Shown: positions 41,101 to 56,100 of the stretch, piece after piece
Position numbering within the stretch: the stretch's first letter is position 1
How the letters are laid out: the number at the start of each line of letters is the position of its first letter
Assembly (NCBI RefSeq): GCF_015706575.1
Contig: NW_024037053.1
Coordinates: 2,728,001-2,792,000, forward strand
Direction of reading: 5' to 3'
Source of the DNA: Patiria miniata
Lineage: Eukaryota; Echinodermata; Asteroidea; Valvatida; Asterinidae
DNA length: 64,000 nt
Notes under the pieces: model-generated
What the model saw: only the letters and a program-made list of their open reading frames with translations
What the model was told of the DNA's origin: nothing
Databases searched by the model: none
Position numbers and translations under genes: made by a program

Positions 41101-44100
41101 ATCCTGCTCTCTTCTGGCTGCCCAAAAGCAATTTTCACAGCTGATTTATACATAAACGCAACTTAAGAATACAACAAACCGAAAAATGAAGTTTAAAAAC
41201 AGCTGTTACACTGTTTTTATTCTTTAAAGTTTCATAACCGTGCACAAATTGTCACTTTTTTTTCCAAATATGTCGCGTTTTGGAAATAAACTCTTTCAAT
41301 TATAGAAAGTTTGGGGATACACACCTGGTGGACATTTGAAAGAGCTGCATCAAAGCCTGTAAAGACTGTCAAACTCTGTTTGGGCCAATTTCTTCACCTT
41401 TTCGGTCGTGAATGTCTTTCACCAAGTGGCCCAACTTGGAATTCATGCCCTTTCATTTAATTAACTATATCTCTGGGCTGGGGTGGGTAGAGTATAATTT
41501 GATACACCTTCAGGCTCTATGGATGAGGTTTTTCAAAAAGAGAGTGCTAGTATTTTTAATATTTATGGATTGACTGCTACATGTTTTTTGAGACACCCTG
41601 TACATCAACAACAATATTTGCTTTGGGAGTTTGTTGCCCAACATTCCAGCACCCAATAAACCAAAACCAGAATCAATACACGTCTCGGGTCGTGCCGAGC
41701 TCCTCAACAGTAGAGACCTGATTCAATTACCCATCCAAAAATAAAATTGGCCGCCTCTACTGCTCCTAATCAAATATTCTCCAAGACATTGTACGAGATG
41801 CCCCACCAACCCGCAGAAATTAAGCGAGAAATTATTCCCTGCAAATCGACTTGAGAACATTTGCAAGGAGAGAGAGAGACGAAGAAAAAAAGAAAAAGAA
41901 CGAGAGACAAAAATTATGTGGCATCGTTATTGATCCTTGTGACGCAATAGTGCGAGCAACTTGCCCATTGCCTAGCAGCTTGTAGACTTTTTTCGTCGCC
42001 GGAGGGCAGCGCATGCATTTGAAGCGGTAATCTTGTAAGTGAAGGGTCTGTTTAACCTCGCCGAATGACGTCACGGCGTGCTGGGTACAGGGACCCCTTC
42101 AGTCGATCCCTCTCGCTGGCAGAGAATTAAAGCACCCGATTGATCCGCTCAGCCCATGTCTTTTCTGAGAGACGACGGGTCGGATCATTATGCGTGATGT
42201 CACGGTACTTACTGATGATGTCATCGGTGCACTTGGATCGAAGGAAAAGTTAATAAACCATTTGGAGGAGGCAAAATGATTGCGAAATTGTTGAGAGTAA
42301 ATGAGATGCTCTCAGAATCATGTCAAGTTGTTAAAATTGCTTTTTCTTTGCTCTTGAAAAACAGGCTTTTTTTAAACTTTCATAACATATTTTCCACCTT
42401 TATGCCAAAAACAACCAACTAGTTTTTGGTCTAATTTTGGACTCTTCTACCCTTGGGAGAAGCTTTTATTCTTTGGTGTTTTGTCTCCTCTGATATGCAT
42501 TGAGGGTTTTTACCTGAATTATTTTAAGGCTCCAAATAATTTCATCACTGAACGTTGGATGACTCTGTTTTTTTATTCGATATCTCATTCAAAACTGACT
42601 GATGCTCAAACTTTTTAGTTGATTTCTTTCTGGTAATGAAACTAAGGATTCCTCAAAAGCGCCCTAGGCACTGTAGCTCGCAGGCCTGAAGAAACCCGTA
42701 GAGAGAAGACAGTGAGAAGAAATTACAGTTTTAGAGGTGGGAGGAAAAGCCTAGAAGAATATTCTCGGGAAAACCCACAGAATCAGGCAGGGACTGAAAA
42801 CCCAATCCACAAGTGGCCAGGGCAGGAATCGAACCCGTGCCACAGCGGTGGAAGGCGAAGACAGTAACCACTGCGTCAATCTGACTCCCTGAAATGTCGA
42901 TTCATGAAACTTAAGATACAGTCCTTTTTTTTCCAGGTACGTGTACACTATATTCGAGTCTCAAGTTTAGCGTGACATTTTTAACACACCCAAGATTTCT
43001 TACTCATTTTGCATAAAATACCCGATGAAAAAATTGATAAATCGATGGTACGACATATTTCTCCCCATCGATTGAATGCTTCAGATTTATCCAATGAAAA
43101 AAAACATGCATTGTACATGAGAATCCCCCCCCCCCTCCCCCGATCTGATTGTGAGATTGGTCTGGCAATATAACACTAGATCCGCATTCTAGCGTCGTCA
43201 CGCGGCGGTTATTGGACACTGAATCAATATATGCCCAAACAACCAGAGCGTCGCAAAGCGAGGGGGGGGGGGGGGGGAGGTGAGAGGATGTGGAGGGGGG
43301 GGGGGGGGGTCTTGTGTATCCGGATGAGCCGAATGTGCGATATGGATGCTGGAAAATGTTAACTGGACTCGAGTTTAGTCAAGGAAACACGAGACGGCGC
43401 TGGGCATAATCGGAAGGATGCTAGACGGGCCACGTTCCTGGCTCATATCATCAGGGGAAAGAGGGGGGAGCAAAGGAGGGTGGTTGGGGAACAGTTCGGG
43501 GTTTGCAGAGGGCTCCTCGCGTTTGCTTGAGTTGAAATGTTTGTGTAGTTTTTGTTTACCTTTGTGCATATTATTTTTGCATTTCTAATAACATTTAGAC
43601 ACACAATTAGTTATTTGTACACGAGGCTTTCCTTAACTTTAAAGTCTTTAGGTTTTTGGCTTGGCTGTGTTTTTTCTGTTTATGTATTAAAGGGAATATA
43701 CATCATTTGCTTTTGCTGTAATTTTCAGAAATGGATGAAATTGGGGGGTTGGAAATATATAACAAATATAGTTACACTGACTTTTTTGAGGTTTTGGGTT
43801 CGAAAATGCTATAAAAACCAAGAAAAACAATCATTTTCTTGTAGTCTGGTTCCCTGACTCCATTTAAGAAGAAACAGAGCAGTTTACATATATTGGGGAA
43901 TTGTAAGGTCAGGGAACCAGTCTAGCTGGCTTGTACCCGTTCATAGGTGTGTAATCGATTGCAAACAAGTGCGATGGTCAACTGGGGCCAGTATTTGAAA
44001 AAAAAGCCAGTTTCGTTCCAACGCTGATCGGCCGATCAGCGTTGGAAATTGATACAAAAATACCACTTTTCTTGAAAATGACAGTATACCAGGTGCCATG

Positions 44101-47100
44101 ATTTTACAGGATGCTTTACACTGTCATTCACTAACAGTCCAGCAAGGTATTTCAAAATGATTTGGTAGTTTTATTTTTTGATGTTTGCAAATGTTGTATT
44201 TTCCCTTTAATGTAAATAATACATGCTCGCGCACTCTAATACTGAATATGAAAATGAGCACATTAATGTTATTGCAAAACCTGATAGGTGCCATCTGGAA
44301 AACAGCCAGAACATGATGATAAATTTCTAGTATGCGAAATGGCAAGTTTAAACTAGGTTTTGTTTTGTAATTTATAAGTGTAACTGTGTACATGTAGTCA
44401 TTCAAAGACATGTTATAAAACTCACATGTAATGGTCCCAAGATTGTGTTACTGGCACAATCTTTCTCTCGTTGTTTTTCTTTGAGAAAAATTCTATTAGG
44501 ATGGTGTTACTTCTGTTAATTAGCATTAATGCACCAGCTTTTTATTTCTAATATTTTTAAACATGATGTGCAATGCGCAGTGCATGAGTGACAAGAAACA
44601 GACAGTCCATCATTTGTAATTTGTGCATTTTGTTCGTTTGAAGCAACAAAAGAGTTCAAAATCTAATGAAGGATACTGAACAACTAACCTGATGAAGTTT
44701 CAGCTAAGCTTCAGCTGTACATTCCGAGAAAAACATCATTCTAAGATCTCAATTTCAAATCAAAAGTTACTGAATCATGTTTTGAATTGTTTTGAATTGC
44801 ATCTATACGCGACGTCGCGCACTGATCCGACGAATTATAACAACCGCGCGCGCGTGTGCGTCGTTCCAATACTTGTGCGCGTTGCGCTGAATAACAAAAC
44901 GAACTACTAATTTAAATTTTCCTAAGGTGCTTCTTAAGAATCACCGTTCCGTTAGAAATGCCTTCTTTTGTTGATTACTTCAAAATGACAGCTTCCCAGA
45001 AAGAATAATTTCACAGGGAGTTTAGTTCCCTTACTATCTTTCAACCAAGTTTGTTTTTCAGCAATAATTACGCCAGTTACTTTTCGGGTGGCTGCAAATG
45101 ATGGACTATAGCTTTAATAGTTTTAGTGAATTTCTTAAGATTAAAGGGAAGATACATGTACAACATTTGCAAACATCAAAAAACGAAATGATCAAGTTAT
45201 CACGAAATACCTTACTGGATTGTTAGGGAATGACAGTCTAAAGCATCCTGTAAAATCGTGGCTGCTGGTGTGCTGACATTTTCAAGAAAAAGTGTATTTT
45301 TAGACCAGCGTTTACTTTGCAATTGATTACACACCTGTGAAGGGGTACAAGCCTGCTAGACTGATTCTTTGACCTTACAATTCCCCAAATTCAATTAATT
45401 GCTCTGTTTCATCTTAAGTGGGGTCGGGGGAACCAGACTACAAGAACATGATTGGTTTTCTTGGTTTTTCCAGCATCTACAAACCCAAAACATGAAACAA
45501 GTCAGTTTAACAATATTTGCTATAACATACTAATCCTCCAAATCCCTTGATATCTAAAAATTGCAGCAAAAGCAAATGTTGAACATTCCCTTTAATGTTA
45601 TCAAGAGCTTTATCAATAAGCATAAATTGATATCTCTCTGTAATTATGTCTGTATTTTTTTCTCTCTCTTTCTTAGACGTAAGGAAGGTGATAGTCTCCC
45701 AGACCATCGGCGGGCTTTTCTTCTGTCTCTTTGGGGGCCAGCCGCTGATAGTCATGCTGACGACGGCACCACTGGCAATATACATCAAAAGTAGGTGCTA
45801 TATCAGATCACTCAGTGAGCGTAATTACGGGACTCGAACCCGACACCACTGGAGTGCGATTCCAGTGCTCTACCAGATGAGCTTAGCTGGCTAGATTATG
45901 TTATATCCTCTCAAATACACGGTACGGGACTTGAACCCACCACCAATGGAATGAGATTCCAGTGCTCTACCAGCTGAGCTTAGCTGGCTAGATTATGTTA
46001 TATCCTCTCAAATACACAATACGGGACTTGAACCCACCACCAATGGAATGAGATTCCAGTGCTCTACCAACTGAGCTTAGCTGGGCTGTGTATGTCATAT
46101 CCTCTCAAATACACAATACGGGACTTGAACCCACCACCAATGGAATGAGATTCCAGTGCTCTACCAACTGAGCTTAGCTGGGCTGTATATGCCATATCCT
46201 CTCAAATACACAATACGGGACTCGAACCCAACACCACTGGAGTGTGATTCCAGTGTTGTACCAACTGAGCTTAGCTGGCTGGATTGTGTTATATCCTCTC
46301 AAATACACAGTACAGTACTCAAACCCAACACCACTGGAGAGGGATTCCGGTGCACTCCCCTTTGAGCTTATCTGTCTCTGTATCTTACACCCTCTCAAAT
46401 ACCCAGTACGGGACTCGAACCCAATACCGCTGAAGTGTGATTCCGGTGTACTACCAACTGAGCTTATCTTATATCCTCTCCAATACGCAGCTTACAGTTT
46501 GCGTTTAATTTCAATATTTGGTTTTCTAACCACACATATGTAAGCACTGTATATTTGGTTCTTTTTCCCAGGATTCCCACGGTCATAAAAAATCCTGGAA
46601 TTCAAAACTATCGTGGAAAGTCATGGCGTTTTTGGTAATTTTACAAGGATTCACGGAAAGTGGAATTTTTTTTTCACTAAAAAAAAAATTCACGGAAGAG
46701 GAATAGAATCCTGCACAATTAACCCATACGTTATGATGCCTTATTTGGCTAGAGCAGTCTTCCAATTTACATTCCGGCTTACTATTCTTCCTTGCTATAA
46801 TGTAGAAATATTGACTGCTTCGAGTGGTATAGTAAAACCAGCCCCTTTCCCCCGTTCCCTGAGGAGGTCCATTGAGCATTCTTTGTCTCGGCAAAATAAA
46901 ATGCTCCATGGATCACCGAGGGAGGCTGGTTTTACTACACCACGAGATAAAGCAGTCAATATTATTATAACACCTCTCCCACAGATTCTACTTGATTTTA
47001 AGCGATAACTGATTAATTTAATCTAAGTACAATTAACTTGCACTTCTTTTTGAATACGAAATTAGTTGACAATTTACTTGCACTTTTCCAAAGTACCCCT

Positions 47101-50100
47101 TCACAACATATTTGAAACCAGCTCTGTAGTGCTAGCGCTTGGGAACAATACACGCAACTCGCACAATACACCCGCATGCATTTGCACACAATACCGATTG
47201 TTATGCGTGTAGTACTTTGGTTGCTATCCGCTCCGTTCACAAGTAAACCCTCACCGGCAAGGAAAGTACAGTTGGGGTCGACCGAACGACGCCATCTTGC
47301 CTGACTAATATTTTGCCGCGAAGCACAGCCACAGTGTGTACAAATCCCCTGGTGTACATGTACGTGCGTCACACACAAGGAACGGTGCGCATGCGTCTAC
47401 CAGCGAAATGTATGTGTGCCGCCCATGGGACGTTGTTGCTAGGTGAAAGGGTGCCCTCTTTTGTGGTGCACAGAGCCCAAGGGTATACATGTAGTACATG
47501 TACTTTGGTTGCCATGGGTAATTACTATTACTTTTTGGCCGTGCGGAGCAAGCTAGCAAAAATAGCAAAGGTCATGTGGCTCACTCTTGGCCAATCAAGA
47601 TACAGAATCTGTGGATGAGGTGTTACAAAGGTGTAGATACTTGCTACATGTGCAATTCACCATTGTGGTGCTTTTGTGGTGCTCTGTGGTGCTCTGTGGT
47701 CGTGTGTCAGACTGGAAAGCTGAAAGGGAGTGGCGTCCTTTACCTCAAGAGCAATGGGCTCCTAAAAGATACCAAAACAGCATTTGAATTGGTCATGGAA
47801 AGCCCTTATTTTGTCCTGGAAAAGGCCTGGATAAATTATGGAAAAATCATAAAATTTCATTTTACGATTTCTGTGGAAATCCTGCAGTTGCAGGCCATCC
47901 AACTCAGTGGTCTTAAGTTCAAGTCCCTCCGCATTCCAAATTTCAAAACAAGTGTGACTTCCCCTCCATTCAGAAGTGCAAATATTTATGCGAAAAAACA
48001 TGAAAAAGAAAGAAAGAAAATGCAAGTTGATTCAAAAGCTGTGACATTTTAACGAGTGACATTTACGAAGTTAGAGTCTTGGTTTGGCGCGAGGGTGCAC
48101 CATAACCCGATATGCTTAAAATGCCAAGTCTTAATGCCCTAATGCCAGCCTATTTACACGAAATGTTGGACAATTACGTTTATGGCATCTCTGTATATTT
48201 AAAAGTCACGGTGAGGATTTAAAGGTCAAACCTTGTTTGATTTAAGTGGCGTGAGAAAAACAAGCAATTTTATTTTTGGGGACTAGTTCAAAAGGTGCAA
48301 TGCCATGCTAGAAATATTTTCTGGAAGGTAAATATTTCTTGAAACATGTGTGTCCAAACACCATGTGAGTTTCAACTTAACATGAAAAAAAGAGAATGTT
48401 TTAGCTATAGAGTTACATACATTGAACATTCAGTTTAACTTTCACTTGACTAAACTCAAAACAAAACGTGATATATCTTAACTCAACACACTAAAACAGG
48501 TGGAGGAAGAATAATTGAGAATTTGCTGAACAAGCTGTAAATCTGCAGCGGTGAATTTACACATGTAAGCAGCGATAAATAAGCTAGCAGCAATAAATAA
48601 CGACAACTGATTTGCAGTGCTGCGTTTTATATGTGAGTCAGGACCAAAAAAAAAGCGAGAAGAGCAAAACATAAAGTCATTTCCCTTGGTGAATTAGCAG
48701 CGATAAATAACGACAACTGATGCCAGTCTTGGAAAACCCAATCCCCCCAAATCAACCACGGACCCGTAGCAAATTGATTTACTTCAAACACAGTTTCTCT
48801 GCATCATGCGGTATCGTTTGCTGCAGTGGTTCATAATACAACTTTGATTTTGATAACGAAAGACGTATTGTGCTAACTCATCACAGATTCTTCTTCAAAT
48901 CGATCGGCTGTCATTCATATTTTGTATGAATTCGGGCGATTCACACTGCACTGCGCCACCAAGAGTTTGCCGTGGAAAGTTTTTCGAGTTTACTGTTGAC
49001 AAAACACGGCCCATTTGAATGAGTGTCAGTGGACAACTTGAGCTAATATGCCATAGATTGGGGCATAGGGTTCTACCGCCTTACAAAAAAACACCATGTT
49101 GATAATAAGAAAAGAAAAGGACAAACAGATACTCGAATCCTACGCTTTCGAAACTACTCTGTTCTTTAGTGATTCGTTGTTGTGTCAGTACATGGCAATA
49201 AGCCAGTTAGCAAACTTTTCTCACAAATGTTTTCACTGGGCAAATTTTGAGGTTCACATTATGAACAGAAAAACCCCTAACCTGAACAGTGTCTTCCTAA
49301 AATGACATCACAGCAACAGCGCCCTCAGTTGTCCAGAAAAGCATGGAAAATTTAAAATGTTTAAAGAAGTGCACTTTCCAATCAAATTAACCAAAAAGGG
49401 AATTCAAATAGTTTTCATACATTTAAGAGAAGTAGATCGTTGCCAAAAAAAAGGGTTCTTACGAAAAGTTCATCTCATGGAGCCTTTAAGCCACAGCTAC
49501 ATTCTAGTGGCCAGGCTGGGTTGAAACTAGTTCAGGTGATTATTGAAGAAAGGGAAAAAAAGAAGGAAAAAACTCGGTCACATGATTGGGTTTCACGTGC
49601 GCGGAAGTTTGGTCTAATTGGAACCTCTTCACCTGTTGTGAAATATTTCACCGGGCTTGGGTCTTTCTGAGGTTTCAAAGACTGAGTTCAGTCGTGAAAG
49701 AGTAGGAATGATCGATGACTCTAGTAAATAGTTAACCAGGTCAATTTAACCAATTTACCGTGCAGTTTCTTCTCAGTAATCTACAGTATAATGTTGTTGA
49801 TATTCTATGTCGCTGTGTAAACAGATTACCGTCCTTCTTAAACCAGTTTACCTGATGGTTGCTTTTGATAATATTCAGAGCATCCTAGAAGATTTTAATT
49901 TGAATTTCTTGAGGGTTTTTTTTTCCCAATTGTCTTTTTTTTTTATAAGGAAGGGTAGATCATTTGTCGTTTGTCCACTTATTTCGTTTGAAGCAACAAA
50001 AGTGCTCAAACCTAAAGACGGGTGCTTAACAACTAACCTGATGAAATTTTAGCTCTGTGCATGCTGTATAATGCGAGGATATTCTAGGATCTCGATTTCA

Positions 50101-53100
50101 ATTCAAAGCTTGCAAGTCATATTTTGAATTGCGCCCGAAATCAGTATCCGGAACACGTTCTCATTCAGCAGATTGCAGCTACACGATTTTACTTAAAGAA
50201 CCGACAAAAAATAGCAACCGAGCATGCGTGTGCGTCAAGTCAACGCTTGTGCGCACCCATTCGCGTATTCGCCCAGTTACGAACCAACTACTAACGGAAA
50301 TTTTCAAAAATGCATCACTTGACGCATCTTTGGAAATGGCCTTCTTTAATTGTTTTCTTCAAAATGACAGCATATGCCAGAATGAAAAATTTCACAGGGA
50401 GTTAGTGCCATTACTATCTTTAAAGTAAACCATGTAAGCTTTTCAACAAAAAAATTGTCAGTTACTTTTTGGATAGCTGCAAATGGTCTACTCCAAATAA
50501 GGCTAGAAGCTTAAACAGACTGCACAAATTCCTAGATCCATTTTCATTTTGAAATCGTATTTTTTGTTGATTTTCTTTCAGTAATCTACAGTATCTGTGA
50601 GGATTTTAAGCTGGACTTCCTGACGATGTACGCCCTGGTCGGTCTCTGGAACACGCTCTTCCTCTGTCTGTATTCAGTCTTCGACGTGTCCCGCATCATG
50701 AAGTGGTCCACAAGGTACTCGTCGGCTTGTTTGTTTGTCGGTCTGTCTATTTATGGACAGTGGATGGCACTCCGAAGCCCACTTTACAAGAGTGTGAAGG
50801 ACACCGCAGTGCATGTTTGATTTGCATGAGTATAGGTTTCAGAACCCAGACTGGAGTTAGTGCTTGTGTTCTTGGGCAAGACACTTAACCACAATTGCCC
50901 CATTATCCACCTCATAACGCCCTGGTCCAGTGGTTATGGTGTTTGACTCATGTACGAAGGCGCGTGGGTTCGAACCCTGCCAGGAACATGGTGTTTGTGC
51001 CCTTAGGCAAGACACTTTACTTCAATTGCCTCTCTCCACCCAGGAGTATGAATGGGTACCTGTGAGGGTCGAGGACCGATTGAGCGCTGATATCGGCTGC
51101 CGCGTGGTCCCATGGCCTGTTGAACGGGGTAATAATTGTAAAGCGCTTTGAGATCGTTGATACGATGGAAAGCGCTATACACAATGTATAAGCACAATTA
51201 TTATTTAAGAATATCAATAGGGGCCTGTGAGGGTAGAGACCTGGGCCTAATTTCATGACTGCTTACCATTAGCGAAAAAATCCGTGCTTACTGTAGCAGA
51301 AAATTCTGTGCTTACGGTAAGCTTATTTCACAGGTCAGCGAGACATTTTGGCTTCTGCGCACCCACACATCCTGTAACTAAGGATTCTGTGCTTACAGGA
51401 TTAGCACAGAACTTTTCTGCTTGCCTGCTTAGCACAAAATGGTGATGGTAAGCTAGGAATTCTGTGGTTAGCAGAGTCAGGAAATTAGGCCCAGCTTGTA
51501 CAGATCTGGAGAAAACTTGTCTCGTGGCCTGATAAACGGGGTAATAATTGTGAAGTTTTTGAGACTTTGTTATAAAGTGCTGTATCAACACTGCATTATT
51601 ATTACATGCATTATCCTCATGTGTACAACACTGATAACAATGTGCAAGCGACAGCTTCTCATTGTCAATGTGCGTGAGGTCGTAAGGTCTTCACGGAGGA
51701 AGGCAACCGAGCGTGTGCACGCAGCGGCAGCAACGCTCAAGGGTGCTTCACATGTCTCTCTCGGTGTCACTGTTTGAGGGGTACTTCTGAACAGAGTCTG
51801 TGCACGCGTGTACTTCAGAATCAAGCTGAAGTTGACAGTGTTACCAAAAAAAAAAATTGATTAAAGTACATGTATGCCATGCAGTCTGCAAATCTGTCGT
51901 CCAGTCAGCGACATCGTGTAGCTGTCATAAAGAGTGCCACGTGTTGTCTGATAGTTAAGCTGTGTAAAATCCTTCATGTTGTGAAAAGGGCTGCGGTTGG
52001 GATTGGAATCATTTGCCTGGCTGTCAGTCATCATGGCAAGACATCAGTTTAATGCTCAAGGGCAAATGATTCCAATCCCAAACCACATCAGCCTTTTTTT
52101 TTCTCAACATGCAGGATTTAACAAAGCTTACATAACACAGCACTGAAATTGATTAAGGCTAGGAACTTGGTCACAGTGTCCAAAAATGTTGTTGTGCTCA
52201 ATTGACAATTGTGCAGTGATGCGTGACTGAAATTAAATGAAACTCATAGGGGTTGAGGCCAAGGCACAACCAAACATTTTTAAAATTGACCTCGTGGTTT
52301 TGTAGTTATTTTAAAAACAGTCAGACGGACATTTTGTTTTGACATACTACAGAGGGAATTAGGAATGTTAGGTCCTCCTGGGATTAAAGCTTCTTCTTTT
52401 TTCATTTTTTTTTTCAATTTCAAAGAATTTCCAGAAGAGGTTTTTTATGTTTACCTCAAATTTCTGCAAAAATGTACAAGTCTATCTACATCCCTATTGA
52501 GGCCTACAAACAAAAACCAAAACTTGTTTGGTCAAAACGTCTTTTATTATGTTTTATAGAGACGTATTTTTTACTTACAATTTGCTTTGTTTTCAGATCA
52601 ACGGAAGAAATCTTCGCCCTCTTCATTTCCATTGCATTTTGTGTGGATGCCTTCAAGGACCTTGCATACAGTAAGTATAGGGTCTCCACCCCCCCCCCCC
52701 AAACCCTGAACCCTTAAAGGACCTTTGTTGACAGCTTTTAAAAAATACATCTCAAATATCGATACATATTTGGAGAGTATAGTTACATGGGCGTCGCTAG
52801 GATTTTCCTACAGGGGGGCAAAGCACATTCCCCCCCCCCCCCCCCCCGAAATCCCTGTACTTTTCCAGCATATTCTCTATTTATCATTTTTCGAGGGTGG
52901 GCATGGACATTTGCCCCCCCCCCCCCCCCCCCACCCAACCAATTAAAATAGCAGCAATATGACTTCGCGCCTCTTTCCTTTCCCCCCCCCCCCCTTTTTT
53001 TTGTGTGGCTTTTCCCGGGGGGGGGGGGGGGGGGGGGGCTCGTGTCGCCCATGTATAGTTAATTAGCTTTTCAGCAACGAAAAAATCTTTCCAATCTGGT

Positions 53101-56100
53101 AAATATTTATTGAGTAATGGCCAATTCAAAAAAAGTGAGATTTTTTATTTTGTCCACGGTCTTCATTGTCGTTTATTAGGAATGTAACTGATATGGGGGT
53201 GAGGGTAGTTTTTTGTTTTATTTGGTTCTTGTATATTTTTCAGTTTTGCAAAAAATGGTCATTTCTCCTATGGTAGTCCTGAGAAGGACTGTTTGGTTAA
53301 ATTTCTTAGATGTTTACTGTGCTGCTCTGTCTCTGCCCTCTACTTGGTAGCCTCTTTCACGGATGCAAGTTTTCGGCCTGTGTTCTCATTTCGGCAGTCA
53401 AAATATCAGCCATCGTGGGCAAAATGAAAAAGCGGCACTTGTTTTCAATTGGCCGTAACCCAATAAATATTTTACGATTGGAAAGATTTTTAAATGGGGA
53501 CACAAAGGTGCATTTTCAAGGATTGCATTAAAAAAATTACATTGCATGGGCCCTTTAAGTTAGCAGTGGACTCATTATCTAGCAAGTCTAAAATGAGTCG
53601 TTAATCTATCTGTCTACCGCACCTTCTTACAGACTTTAAAAGGAACTACATCTCAGAGGGCTGCGATCAGATCCAGAGAATGGACCTAGGCCTGCTGGAC
53701 TACCTACCCCAGAACGACAGCAGTAACGTCACGCAGACAGTCAGCATCCAGCCCTGTCTAAGGGAGAACTCACTGGTCTATCTCATCCTGATGTTTGGTA
53801 CGCTGTGGGTCGGCGTCACGCTGCACAGTTTTACAAAAAGGTTAGGGCGTTGTATGGATTCTGTAGGGTGGAGGGCATGAGGCCATAGCTCCCCCAAAGA
53901 AATATTTGAGGCGTTCGGGCAAAATGAGACAGAACTGGGCAGAGGTCGCAATTAGAGTTTGCGGGTATTAGGAAAGAAAATAAAATTCTCCTTACGATAC
54001 TGTTTATTGCACTTCCATCGGACATTCTGTTGACAAGTTGTGGCTGTTTAAAGTTTGTATTTATCTACGTGTCAAAAAAGTAAAAGGCTTTTAAAGTTTT
54101 GAGTTTGTGAAAATGAAAGATGCAAATGTTTAGAAAAAAATTTTAACACCAGATTTTTGTTTTTGTTTTTTGTCCAGCCCCTTTCTGGATGCAAGCAAGC
54201 GGGAGGTATTAGCAGACTATGCACTGCCAGTCAGCGTCATCACCATGTCATTCGTGGGATCCTATCTATTCAGTGATATTCAGTGTAAGTATTAGTGCAG
54301 GCTACTACGGGACAACTTCTCTGTCATCTGTAAACTTTTATTTCTCATTTTTGGGAAACGTTACTTGCCTGTAGTTGATGCTACTCGAGCTGTACTCAGC
54401 TCGAGACGTTGTGATCAATGTTTTTTTTCCAATGCTCGAAATTCGTCTCTCTCTCTCTTTTGTTTTTACGTCATCTTTAATGAGGGTAAACTCCGATCAG
54501 TGAAAGGCACTACTTTCCATGGAGGCCCTCAAGTTAATGAGAACTATTAGACCCATTATGTAGCACCTTTATAAGGATTTACAAGGTGCTGAGGCGCATA
54601 TTGCAGCCACTGCAACAAACACCGGGGCAAACCCCATCTCTTAGCGATACGTGTAACTGGGTTCTTTAACATGCATTACACAACACACAGGATCTAAGGC
54701 TTTGCGTCCCACCCGAAGGACGAAGCAATAATGGTAAAGTGCCTTGCTCAAGAGCACAAGCACCATGTTCCCACGGTCAGGATTTGAACCCATGTACCAC
54801 GGCACACGAGCACCCCAACCATCCAGCCTGATCCTGGGCAGCACCAACAGCCTGATCGTGTTTAAGGCCAATGGCGTTAAGGTCATCTTTGATCAGGTCT
54901 TTACTTTCTGGAAAGATAAAAAAGAAAAAAATTCTGCATTAAGACTTCCAAGGAACTTCCCTCTTTTTTTCCCACACAGTGGAGAAGTTTCCTTATCAAG
55001 ACGGCAGCTTCTTCCAGCTGGTCTCGTTGGAGCAGGTCAACGTCTACATGATCGTGGGCTCCATGGGCATGGGCTTTTGCCTGTCGCTGCTGTTCTTCAT
55101 GGATCAGAACATCACCGGTGCTATGGTCAACAGTCCGGGCAACAAGTAGGTGGCCCCACTAGACTCTTTGCATGAACAGTACATGATAGGGCTTGGTGAT
55201 CTGATACACCGTGCCCTCTGGAGACATGCACACAATAGGGAACAAAGGCAATTTCTATAGATGAATACGTCTCCACAAGGTTTTCACGAAATAGATATAT
55301 GGATTTTACTCAAAAACTAGGAATTTCCAATTGCAAAATCGAAAACTTTACTACACGAGAACAAAGAAATGTCTCCACAAGGATCTAAATTCCAGTATGC
55401 GTGACCACTTTCGAGTGGCACACCCAGAGATAACACTTTTCTGATTCTATTTGGAATTCCGATTTTTCTGATGATCTTTGTTAAAGTTTGATTTTTTGTA
55501 TTAAATTTTTAACGAATTTGATGAAAATGGCACCACGGTATCTGAATTGCCAGAACAAATTGAATCTGTTCTACCAGTCGTCAGCACACAGATTGTATGG
55601 TTGGCTCACATAAGTAAGCCTGGAGTGCGGTAGTTTACGGCTGGAAATGAGTTTAAGCATTAATCTATGGCATGACTGAAACTGACACGTTTTTTAAGCA
55701 GAAAACGGTCACCCTGTGTCAGCTAATTTTGACAGAATTTTTGAGCAGAAAACGGTCACCCTGTTTCGGCTAATTTTGGCAGATTTTTTTTTAGCAGAAA
55801 ACGGTGACCCCGTTTTAATTTTGGCAGATTTTTTTTAGCAGAAAACGGTCACCCTGTGTCAGCTAATTTTGACAGAATTTTTTAGCAGAAAACGGTCACC
55901 CTGTTTTGGCTAATTTTGGCAGATTTTTTTTTAGCAGAAAACGGTCACCCTGTTTCGGCTAATTTTGGCAGATTTTTTTTAAGCCGATACAGGTTGACCG
56001 TAAGGTCATGGCCAAATTCTGCTAAAATGCAATTAAAAATACAGTCATCCTAAGCCAATATCCTTGGCAAAGGTGACCATATTAAATTCGCAAATTCTGC

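Noticed and set aside
45827-46490. CRISPR-like array
   Set aside because: Units are contiguous 97-bp tRNA-like repeats without unique spacers in an animal intron.
47576-48052. 158-residue plus-strand frame
   Set aside because: No recognisable domain, overlaps a TGGAA-rich dispersed repeat, no splice-bounded conservation.
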